Assembly (NCBI GenBank): GCA_030141605.1
Contig: JAQGDQ010000009.1
Span: 281,001 to 341,000, forward strand
DNA length: 60,000 bases
Source of the DNA: Tubiluchus corallicola
Lineage: Eukaryota; Priapulida; Priapulimorpha; Priapulimorphida; Tubiluchidae
Reading direction: 5' to 3'
Shown: one piece after another, positions 41,501-53,500 of the stretch
Numbering within the stretch: the stretch's first letter is position 1
Layout: the number at the start of each line of letters is the position of its first letter
Program-made: the position numbers and the translations under genes
The notes under the pieces: model-generated
Seen by the model: the letters and a program-made list of their open reading frames with translations, nothing else
What the model was told of the DNA's origin: nothing
The model's database searches: none

Positions 41501-44500
41501 ATGTTTACATTTGGCATAGGGTCTTCAACTGCAGACTTGTATCTTGTCTTTTCATATTTCAACTTTTCTTCTCTATCATTCTGGATATTGTCAATGATGG
41601 CTCTGGTTCTCTCAGATTTTTCAGGATTTGCACATCTCATTTGTTTCTTCTGAGCTGTATCGTATAATTTTTGAGCGTTTTCTCGATTGTGATGTCTTGC
41701 CTGTGAAAGTAATAGCTCTTCTTTAGGCGAATCATATGCTGTTGTTGGAACAGGTTTGCTTGGTTTTAAACTGTGGATGGGTTCTGGTATTAGAATTCTT
41801 CTAGCTTTCTGTTGTGTCAACTTGAAAGTTCTAATTTTTGTGGAAGGAAGAACCGAAATTGTCTTTAATGAACTCTGTGCAACTCTTTTCTGAAAATATT
41901 TTTGTATATTACTTCTCCACTTCAATAAGGGGGCAACAAAGGTTTCTTCAACGTATGTTTCTTCATATGCCTCACACCATTTCGGTACAAGTATTATTTT
42001 TAAATTATGTTCACTTGTCAGAAATGAAAAGAAATTGTTTAGTAGCTCAGATTCTACAGCTTTAAGAACTTCACAAAAATTTCTAAAACCAAATTCATCC
42101 ATCCGGAATATGAGCAAGTAAATCAAAACCTTGTAAAAACACAATTCTGTTTTGGGCGGCTTTTTCCTATTAATTCGTGTGACAAATTCTGTAATAGCGA
42201 CATCTATAATTTTACTGAATCGAACACATCCAAGGAAAATTTCTTGAACAAGTTGCCTGTCTCCTTGTTGCAATGCAGTTTTAGCAAATACTGTAACTAG
42301 ATGCTGTTCTGGACATCGACTCATCTGGAACCTAGCATAAAACAGAGTTAATAAAACTTAAAAACAACATTCTTAGTGTATTCAATTGCTGAATAGTTAA
42401 AAACTGTTGTTAAAGTGCAACTATGTTCAAGTAAGAATCATATAAGTGAAATCAGGATTAATCTGAAGAACTAATGTATAATGATCAATAAGCACGTAGG
42501 CTGTTAGTCATATTGCTTTTGTAATTGTGCTTAAAAAAACTAAATTATTTTAAAAAAATCTGAAAGCAGTTAAACTCCCAACTCGAAAGTGTTGCAGAGT
42601 ATTTATCAATATAGCCTCAATAAAATTCACGTTGAATTATGAAGTTTAAAAATGATCCTTAAACTGTTTAGGTCCGTTTCCCAGAAAAAAATGTTGCCAG
42701 AAAATATTTTTTCTTAGACAACTCGTTTCACAGAAAAACATTTCCCAAAAGGATTTTTTAACAGAAAATCGTGGTTACTTTTTTACTACTAAATCTGCTA
42801 TTTTAGTAAGATAAAGCCTTCGATTTCTCTCTCTCTGTTTGCTTCTCCCTCTTTTCCTCCTGCCCCCACTCATCCTCTCCCTCTCTCTCTTTCTCTCTCC
42901 TCTCTCTCTCTCCCTCTCTCTCTCTCTCCCTCTCTCTCTCTCTCCTCTCTCTCTTCTCCCTCTCTCTCTCTCTCTCCCTCTCTCTCTCTCTTTCTCTCTC
43001 TCTGTCTCTCTCTCTCTTGTTCTCTTTCTGTCTCTCAACCCCTCTCACTCTCTCTCATTTGTTCTTTCACTTTTTGCTCTCCTTTAGTTATCTACAGCAC
43101 TTTGAGTAATGACTATCAAAAATCAGAATACTTTAAAAAGATGCAATGGTTAAGGGAATTAACACGTTTTAGAAAAATATTTTGTTTTGAAACTTTTCAA
43201 GTTCAGGCAATTTCAAGTTTTTATGATGAAATTGCTTTCTCGGAGTAATTTGCTTTATACCATTTGCTGCATACAGTCACTTCAAATTCAGTTGATTTTC
43301 ATAGGAGTTAAAATAAAGTATAATAAAGAATAATTATAAAAAATAAAAACACCAAGGCTTTGTGAACTATACAGATTTGTTAATGTCTTCAGGTAAATAT
43401 TTGCCAAATAAATTATGCTCCTTGGTAAAATTTTTTGCATGTTTTGTATGGCAGGACCTGACCCTAGTTCATTATCAAGATAATCCTCTGAGATGAAAAA
43501 CTGAATTACAGAGTCACAGTCACATTCTCATGCACGTATATCTTTTCTAAACACTCCAAGAAACGAATAAAATAATTTGGAAACACAGTAAAAGTAACTG
43601 CACAAGAATGATATTCCTAAGAAGTCTCTAAGCAAATCAGTTTCGAGGCTTTGCATTGCTGAACTTTAGAGCCAATCAAATGCCGTGATTACTCACGGTA
43701 TATGCCAAGAAAGACTCACTACCTAATCGTGCTGACATCGCAAATCTACATTTCGCTTTAACGGGTTGACCAATTTTTTATCATAAAAATTATAATCCCT
43801 ATTAATCAATACTGTAGTTAAAATAAACTAATAATTTTCATTGCATATTATTAAACTGTGCTTTAAAAAGGATTTATTACATTTTCTGTGAATTTTATTT
43901 TCTATGAAATGTTAGTTCTGGGAACATTTTTTGGGAAATGACAATTGTGGGAAAAAATCTTTTCTGGGTTATATTGTCCTGTAAAATTTTTTGTCAGGCA
44001 AAAAAATTTTCTTGCAAAAGTCTGCTGAAGAATTGAGTTTACCCTCTTAAATGAACCAGAATTCAGAAACTTAAATTAAAATAAAGTCATAGTAATTAAA
44101 GTATTGATTAATCGTCTTGGTAGGAGTAAGTAAAATTAAATAAGTAATCACTTTGGAGCATGTCCGTTTTGGAATAAGATGTCTTTGCCATTAATGTGGT
44201 TTGTTTTACCTTTTCATCCTTAAGCCATGTATGACAGCTTTGCCTTCTTTTATAAATGAACATCATTAGGAAATGTAACTGTTAAACATTCATCAGACGA
44301 CTCAATTTTTTGGTCACTTAATCAAGAGCCTTTCAAGTTTTAAGCAAATATTACAATTTACGCTTAACGTTCTTTTCTCTGCTGCCAGACTGCAAGTCCA
44401 ATTTTGTATTTACTGAAATACTATATATTATGGTGACTTTTTATTTTTACGATAAATAGATTTCTTGTATGGTAAACGTAATTGATTTTTGTAAAAGAAT

Positions 44501-47500
44501 GTTAAGTGCAATAAAAATGAATTGTAGGCGTACCTGTCTGTCTGAAATATACTACTAACAACTTTTATTAATTTATGGCCCCGTTTTTACTTGTCCAGAA
44601 AGCGGATGTCGGAAGATAATCAATACATAATTATGTAGATTATTAATTACTGTGATGAAGCTGCGTACGCAGTGGTTACTGAACAGAATTGACTAGGCTC
44701 TCTGAAATTACTCTCGAGCTTACAGTCCACCTACCTCTCTAATGCAGTCACGCAGAGGCGAGTAATTTTCTGAATGTCAGTCATTGTAATCACTAATTAT
44801 CCTGAAGTCTTATTTCGCAAAAATGCAAGCAACATTGTATCATATTGCGCCATTGAGATGAAAACGTTTACTGAAAAAGATCGCAAGATAATGAAGAATG
44901 TAACATGAAGTTGTTTTTTGATCATCTTCGCGTTTGTTTGGCAACTTTGGCTTATGTACAAATGCGCCGCGTAGGATGTTCTGAGTTGATTATTTTTAGA
45001 ATTTTCTACGTTTTTCTCGTTTATGTTTCGCGATTCCTTTTTGCGTTTTTTGCTCGTTTGGTATGCTCGTATCTTAAGAAATAAGTGCAGGTAATAAAAT
45101 GAAAACGCGAACTACTGATCCGTGACTGAACTACTTGTTGCTAAGCGCGCATTAAGTTTATTTATATGTTGTGTTGTTAGGTTGCCTTACTACGTTATGC
45201 ATGAAGTTACTGTAATCAATTTATTATTTTTGCTTCTGATAATTACTGAATACTATTTGTGAAACACGTATTATGGAACAGGTTTTAGAAGTTGACAAAC
45301 CTGAAACACAGAAGGAAAACGCTGAAAGTGTTCTTGATAAATCTGGTGAAGAGGGCGACGTAGAATCCGGCGCCGAAGGCACTGATGTGCACGATGACAG
45401 TAATGAAGCTGAAGTTTCTCCGCAACAACCACAAATACCTTCCATGCCTTCAAAATCATTTGAACATTATCCACATTCTTACAGATTCAACACACCACGT
45501 GATCTCTTAGTTATGGAATACGCTGAGAATTTTCGAAGACAATACATTTTACTTTTTAAAGACAGGAAACCATTACTGTTGTGTCCACTAAACGAATGTC
45601 GTTGTGAAAAATTTGTCTGCACGACAATTAGACCAACATGTATACCATATGAAGGTATTTATGACTACGACAAATGTGCTGAATTTGTTTCTGATTTTCT
45701 TAATTATGAGCTACTTACACCTCCCACAGAAGTACCAACAATGCTCAAGTCGCCTACTACGGTATTACAAGATCAAAGTGGTCATTGCTTTGAATACAGT
45801 ACAGTTCTTTGTTCTCTTCTAATTGGTATGGGCTACAATGCCTACGTTGTAAGTGGATATGCTACAAAAGAAATTTGTTTCATGGATGAAAATATTACCA
45901 AATGTCCATATGGTGAAGAAACCACACTTGTTAAGACAGCTGGCAAAAAGGTGACAAGTAAAAAGTACATAATAAAACCACCGAAAGACCTAACCAGCAA
46001 ATTTGAAAGTCGACAAGAAGAAAAGCGACTTGCTGATAAAAAGGCCAGAGACGAGAAAGTTCGGCTAGAGTTGGAGGAACTGAGACGTAGACCAACTGTT
46101 TATGATGAATTAATTGGAATGCGAGTTCATAGTTGGGTTTTGGTTCTTCCAGGAAGAAGGGAAGTACCTGAACCCTTTTTTATCGAACCTACCACTGGTC
46201 AAGCACGTGCTTCTGATGACTGCAATTATCTTGGCATTGAGAGTGTTTGGAACCATAAGAACTATTGGGTTAATATGCAAGATTGTTCTAGTGGTCTAGG
46301 TGGAATGATTTATGATTTAGGTGATTGTCGAAAATGGGAATTTATGTTCCCCAGTAGTGACAAGACATTGTATGAAACAGATGATGGTGCTCTAATTGGC
46401 CAAGACACTTATGGCTATGACGAAGAATTCGGAGATGTAGAAAAATTTATTGATTTGCCTCAGTCTTGGGTCAACCTCCTGGTTATTTCTCGAAGAGATT
46501 TTGAATTACGATGTCCCCAGGGCAAGAAAACAAAACTGTATTACAAGACAAAGTATGAAAAATTTGCTCCTTATTATTTGGAAAATGGCTTGATAGAGAA
46601 GTTTTCGTACTACGATGATACGGACTACACAAAATTGATTCAGGTGAAAGAAATTTTTGCCAACAGAGCTGATAGCTTGTGCAAAAAGGTGACTGATCCA
46701 AATACGGGATATATAACAGAATATTTTAATCCTGGTAAGCGGTCTGCTCTTAAAGAGTATTGCTATTGCTTAGAACCAAATTCAAACATTTCTTCGCCGA
46801 GTACTGAAATGGATAGAACTATGTTGCTCTACAATGTGTCTACCATGATGGGAAGAACCATGTTTTTTTATTCTCATGTTCGCCCAGATGGCTTAGTAAA
46901 ACGAGAGGAAAAAGGAATGACTATGACAGAGTATTTTGAAAAAAATCCTGATTTTCTTAAAAGTAGGCTAGTTAAATTTGGAAAAAAAGTGAAGGTCTTT
47001 GGTCCTGCATCTGAAGCTGATAAGAGGCCAATTTTGTACATAAAAGAATGTTTTGAGAGAAATCCTGACAAAGCTCCATGTGAAGACATTGCTGAGAAAG
47101 TATTTGACATTGCCAATGATACAATGAAGGTGACATATCACCATGATCCTGACAGCATTACTGCAGCATTCCGTGAGTTTGTTAAACCACCAAACATTGA
47201 AGAAAAGACTTACAAAGCCGTTGATATGACGCATTACACGGTTGAGTATCAGTTAGATCCACATAAGCCAAAGCTGTCAAATCTCGAACTTTATCAGCAG
47301 TTTGAAAAACTAATGAAAGATGAAACCAGGTCAATCTTCATGTGCAGAGTAAGCGAGGATGAAGTACTCACAATACTCACTGAGAGACGAAGAGACGAAG
47401 TCACGTCAGAACTTGATACTTCAATATATGACGTTGATAGAAATATCGAGGCACGGCACTTGAGATTAGCACGAGCCTTACAAGAGCAGGAAGATAAAGC

Positions 47501-50500
47501 AAGGGAGAAGGAGATGGACACAGATTATCTGTCGCCGTATATAACTCAGATGGGTGTGATTCCAGAAACGATGACACGAACAAAGGCCCAGAAGTTGAAG
47601 GAACAATGTCTCCATGAATTCAAGAAGAGAATGTTTGACAAGGCAAACACGATTCAAGCCAAGTTTGATCAAGAGACTGATGATCTTCAGAAGAAACAAC
47701 AATGGTACCAACAAAATCAAGGAACTACAACCAAAGAAGATGAAGAAGAATACCTTAGTTACTGTAGTGAAGCCATGTTCAGGATTCACATTTTAGAACA
47801 CCGGCTGAATAGATTTAAAGAATCAGCTCCTGCAAAATATGCAGCTCAAGAGCAGAAATTACAAAGTGATCCTCGATTACGCGATTATCTGATTTGAGAC
47901 TTAATTGTTTTACAGCATAGTATTTATTTATAAGCTTGTTTAATGTTTATAAATCTCTGCTACTAGTTTATGTTACTAGTCTTTACTCCAGAGTTAAAAA
48001 CGTGAATGCAAAACAGTAGTTCTTATGTCACAGCACCAGAAATTTTTATTCTTTTTCGTTGTCATTTAGCGTGGCATATCATTGTTAATAAATTACTGTC
48101 GATTCATTGATTTTTATGAACTATGTGTGTCTCGTTTTATTCTTTGAGGATTAAGAAAGCTTGTTTATGAAGTCTTTGGGAAGATTCAGAAGCGACAGTA
48201 AAGTTGTATTTCTACTGATTTGTGTTATATTGTTTTTAATCTTTTCGTGCTATGGCTGTTGGTCAAATTACCAAACGTGTTTAGTACAAGCCTTTCAAGT
48301 GATCTGGGAAGTGATAATTAACGATCTGAAGGATACCACGTACATGTAGCTTTTCTATTAAACAAACCTTTAACAACTCCTCAGAGTTCCTCAAATTACT
48401 CAACTAACTCAGGATTACTTCCTCAGAGTTACAATAAGTAGACTATCCTGTGTTCAAAGTTAAAAAACGAAATGAGTTAGTGAAGAAAGTTATTTGGTAG
48501 TAAAGTAATTCAATCATACACGCTTATCCACGTAAATTTTTAATATAGAAAGTACAAGTTCACTTCTTGACTCTTATTTAAATTCCTTGCTCTTATTTAA
48601 GTAGAAGAGTCGCTGAAATCTAAATTAAAACTTAAGCTTTGTGCAATGCTGTCTCGGATTCAGTGCAGTGTGTAATTATTGTTTGTCAGTTGTGACAGGA
48701 CCAGAGAATCTAATCCTTTGTCAAGGAGAAGGTAATCTTCTAAAATGAGACATTGAATCTCTTTTGAGCAGTCTTAATCTTTCGAGCTCATCCTTTCTGA
48801 ACAACCGGATGACACTCTGTTACATACCTTGCAGATAAATGTAGGATAATGCACAGCATTTACCACCATATTCCTTTTCAGTAGCATAATTATCACCATA
48901 GTTTAAAACGTAAAAGTCATTTCCTTGATCCTAAGCACAAGCACTAACAATAATTGAATAGCTTGGCATGCATTGTCATAAATACAAATAAAACAAAGAT
49001 TTTAGGAAGAATCTTGTAATTTATTTATTTTTTATTGCTAATAAGCAAATATTTCGAAATGTATTACACGCTTCTCCAGTGTAAACATAAGACTGTTTAA
49101 TGTCTTTAATGTTTACACTACAGAAGAAGAATTTTGTAATTGGCTCTGAAGTATCTGTTTATTTACAAGCACTGACAATATCACATTTATTCTAAATGTT
49201 CTCTAATTCAAATCTAACAACGTTTCTCTCTATGATTTGTGTTTTTCATATCAGGCTGACTATTTTTAAAAAATAGTTGCAGTTTTATTTGTACATCCAT
49301 CCTTCGACACATTGCTAAGTCAAGTAAACTAAATATCTTACTTTACTTATAGAGTTATACTTTATACTTTTACGTCTTCTACACAAGCTGCCTTGCACTT
49401 GCTTTTTATTGACAACAAGCTTTGAGACTTGTTCTTGATGTACAAGAATAATCAGGATCTCTGGCCACGTCTAAATGTCACGCTCTTGATGCAGTGGTTG
49501 TGTAGTTATATTTAACTTATTTGCACACCCAGTAGTTTGCAAACTGCTGAAGTTATAACTTCCTTTTAATACTTGCGTGCTTACTTTTTTTATTACAGGG
49601 TAGAGAGAGCATCTTTCATTCCTTGTTTTTTCATGCGGATCACCGAAATAAGAAGACATCATCTTACTTTGCACAGAACGAAGAATTTAACAAAATCACT
49701 TTAGGTTATCCAGTTGGAAAAGATCTGAAGGAGTATGATAAAAGTGTGTATTTTATACTGAGTTTGAATCCTTACAGTACAAACACTAAACAGTTTGATG
49801 TGAGGAATTGCTTGCAACTACCCTCATGTTCCTGATTGCCCGTCCACTATTAGGAGAGAGGAATTTTCAGATTTGCCAGTAATTTTTAGTCACTTACTGC
49901 TATTTTATAATTATCAGACGTGCTGTAATTGATGAACTTATCATTCGTGTCCGTTAAAGTGGTGTTATTGATAACACCCTTTTTCTTTTAGTTTCCCATC
50001 TCCTATATCCAGAGAGTCTACATCATTTGGTTTGGCTGGCACTACAGGAATATAAAGACAAGACAAAATTACAACCTGACTGTGAGTAAGCTTGCAGTGT
50101 ACTTATTATATGTAATTAATTTTTTAGCTACTGGAAGTTGTCTTTTGTCGATGTGTGCTGTCTTATATTGAGCAAAGACCAGTTAACTTAGTGAAGAAGT
50201 ATTAGTTTGTTTAAAGAAATTCCACTCACTCTATAATGTGTAGACCTACGGATAGTATACCAAGAAGGTTAGCATTTGATAAACATAGTTCATGCAGTTA
50301 TATCGACTGGCCATGAAGTTTGCCGGATCTTGTCAAATTGCTCTTTTTCTTAAAATATGTGCAGCTTTAATTCTTTGTTTATTTTCCCTAGATGGATTTA
50401 AAATCTTTGACAATCTTCAGTCTGTATGCACCAACCCTGAAGCTGTGCGTCCAGAAACGTTGTGTGTACTTGACACCATGGCATTTGTCTATGCTACTGT

Positions 50501-53500
50501 GTATACAACTGCTGGGATCATGCAGGAAGCGTCTAGAAGAATTGAAATGGCCAAACCTTCTATTCTACCTGTGATTATATCACCTCGTTTATGTACGGCT
50601 GAGCAGGCAAACTGGTGGAGTGCGTCTTACAAGCTTTATACAAATACGGCAAGGTGTGTATCACAAAATTGAGAGTTTCTTGCAAACTTTTCAACTATTG
50701 TACAACTTTTCGACGCCATTGTTATGAAACTTTGACGTTCTTTTTTATTTTAAACTCTAATAATCAAGTTTTTCGTCTTTTCTTAAATCAGGGAAAATTT
50801 GGCATCCATGCGAGTGACCCTTCAGCGAGGCCTGGAAGTGATTCGAGTAACAGGCTACCATGGCATGAACATACATCTGGTCGCACATCTGGCACGAACA
50901 TTTCAGAAGCTGGCAGAGGAGGAGAATGGGCACAATACTCCACGCAGGGCTGATTTGTCAACCTGGGCTAGCATGTACTGGAAGCCTGCTTTAGGAATGC
51001 TGGAAAAAATGAATGAGTAAGTCAGAAAATCAACAATGTTGATTGCGCTAACATTGCTGTAATGATAGTGTGAACATGTAATCTGAATCTGAACACACTG
51101 AAAAAGTGCTTCTTCCACGGGTAACCTTTTAACAAGCACTGGAACTAGTAAGTGGCTATTTTGATAAATAGGCAAACAAAATGGATTGCATTATCTGTTT
51201 TCAAATCTGGCGTGGCCAGCTTACGCTGTTTAATTAATAAAAATCAAAGATTATAATGAAAGACAAGAAACTATAATGAATAGAAGCAAAGATGTTAAAA
51301 ATCTTAAAGCTATGCATTAGCAGACTAAAGAGTTTCTGTTTTACTTTTAACTGATATAAAATGGTGACTGAACAAGGCTTGATGTCATGAAGCTTTTTTT
51401 GTATTTACAATGCTAACGCAAAATTAAACTCAGTTTCTTAAACTGCTTGATAAAAATTCTAGACTTATCTTATAGAAAGAAGTACGTAAAAATATCAGGC
51501 AGTGTTTATTTAGTAGATTAATTCTAATATACACCTTATAATTTATATAATGTACAGTATGAAATTATTTATAATATTTCTTTATTATTTTAGCAATCGG
51601 GTAGTCAGAATACCAAAACAATGTTTATTTGCTGGAAACTACACACACCTGTTGCCGAATCAAATTAAAGAATGGATTGAAGAGGGTCGTTATTTTATGG
51701 GTTGTGAAGCCATGTTAGCAGGACGCAAGGAGGAGGCTTTAGAGCAGTTTGATGGCATTTCTCTTCCAGATGCAGCATACAAGCAGGCTTTGGTAAGCTG
51801 GCCATATAGTTTTAGGTATTATGCAAGCACTGAAGACAAATTATGGTATTCAAACAAACAAGAAGACTAATGTCACTCAACCAACTAAAAGAGTACTTTT
51901 GCTCAGATTTATAATGTTATGTTTCTGCCTGTGTTTTTAGCGCCTTTGTATAGTTACAACATTTGCACTAAATTATTTATTCTTGCTAGATTTTGATACC
52001 ACATGACTAATTAGAAATTGATTTACCTTTGCATTTTATTCTTGGATCTGCATTTAAGATTTTGAAGTCTTTGGCAACAGAAGAGAATGGGGATCAAGAA
52101 GCAGAGGCTTTTCTGTCCAAAGCTTTAGACAGCCTATACCTGGCATTGGATCGTGTTAGGAAAGACCGATTTCATGTAAGTTAAATTTTTGTAATGGCAA
52201 AAACTACTTAAACCTTTACTAATTTTAACTTTTGCTATGTTATTATTTTTTCGTAGACACTAGGCATTATTTTTGGTGTTAAAGATAATTGTATAGTATT
52301 GACTTATAGAGCGGAAAGTCTGTATAGAGTTTAGGTTCTTAATGCAAAAATAAATACAGTGTTATCATTGCAAATCAGTAACTTCATTTTTGATTCATTT
52401 TGTAGCCTTTGAATAACTTACTAGCACAAGAAATAGAGCATGTAGAATCAAGATTGCAGAAGCTTCGATCAGGTATGTTGTAATTTTAAATTCATTGAAC
52501 AGTCTGTTTGTACTAGAGTAGGATGGCATGGCATTTGTCCACTGGAAATTTCTAGAGCTGGGAATTACAAAAAGTTCTTAAGTTCTGTGAGCGTAAATTG
52601 TTGTGTAGAAAATTATGAAAACTTCGTTTAATTACTGTTACGATGTAATCGTATGATAGTGTAATTTAATAATCAAAAGCTAAATCCTATGCTACAAACA
52701 AATTCACTAGACCATTTTTCAGACTTGTCGGAATTTAGGCACAAAATAATTGTTAAATTTAGGCAGCGGTTCTAATAGTTCTGAAGAAAGCTGGCAAGAA
52801 ATTACCAGGTCGGAGATTTCAAGAAAAGGTAGTGAGGCTTCACAACCTGTGTCTCATAGTACGCCGTTCCACCCTCAACATCTGAGGCGTGAAGACAGAC
52901 CCGGGTTGTACCCAACTTTGAAAGGATTAAACACAAACGCTGAAGCAAGTCCACTAATTATAGGCTACTCAAGTAAGGTAAGAACACAGCTGTAGTTACA
53001 ATTTAACAAAATATTTTACATCAGTTTTTATATCATTAGTCCTGGATCAATTTTACTGTTTCTTTGTTCACTCATGTGCATATTAATGAGTACATTTGGA
53101 TGCAAACATTTTATTAAGAAGATTAGAATTTAGAATTTTATTGATTCTGTTTACAGACCAAGCATGTGCTACCACCTAGTCCTGAGAGATTAGAAGCTCA
53201 AATGCGTGCTTTATCGTACTCGCAAGATACCATTATTCGTTCGGTTATGGAACAAAATAAGACTCTGGTTGACTCAAATAAAGCAATTGTGCAAGAATTA
53301 AAACAACAATGCCAAGTCATTGAACAGTTAAAGGTTTGTTACTGAAAATACTAGATTTATAATATTTGAGTGCCTGTTTTCTTTAGTTTGTTCTTGTATG
53401 GATGATTTATACCTTAATAGCTTGAACCCTTTGACGATTTTTTTTCTAAGAAATATTCGCTTTTAACTTCACACTTTGTCGGGTTTTATGCAGGTAAATA

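Larger units (their letters stand above)
47898..49598 (+). other. RANBP2 intron 9, right segment after DRC7
   Basis: Holds the DRC7 3' UTR, an inverted repeat at 49071-49126 and the acceptor TTTTTTTATTACAG for RANBP2 exon 10. No other gene seen. Confidence 0.6.

Noticed and set aside
40523-42065. Plus-strand Phe/Leu/Ser-rich frames under CFAP99
   Set aside because: Antisense shadows of the Glu/Lys-rich coiled coil.
42775-43087. Arg/Glu-rich and Leu/Ser-rich open frames
   Set aside because: They are translations of the (CT)n tract and its complement.
45224-47789. Several 60-100 codon minus-strand frames under DRC7
   Set aside because: Shadows of the conserved DRC7 coding strand.
50615-50953. 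112-codon plus-strand frame overlapping RANBP2 exon 13
   Set aside because: Different frame from the conserved RANBP2 exon (RVTLQRGLEVIRVTGYHGM), which has correct splice sites and phase.
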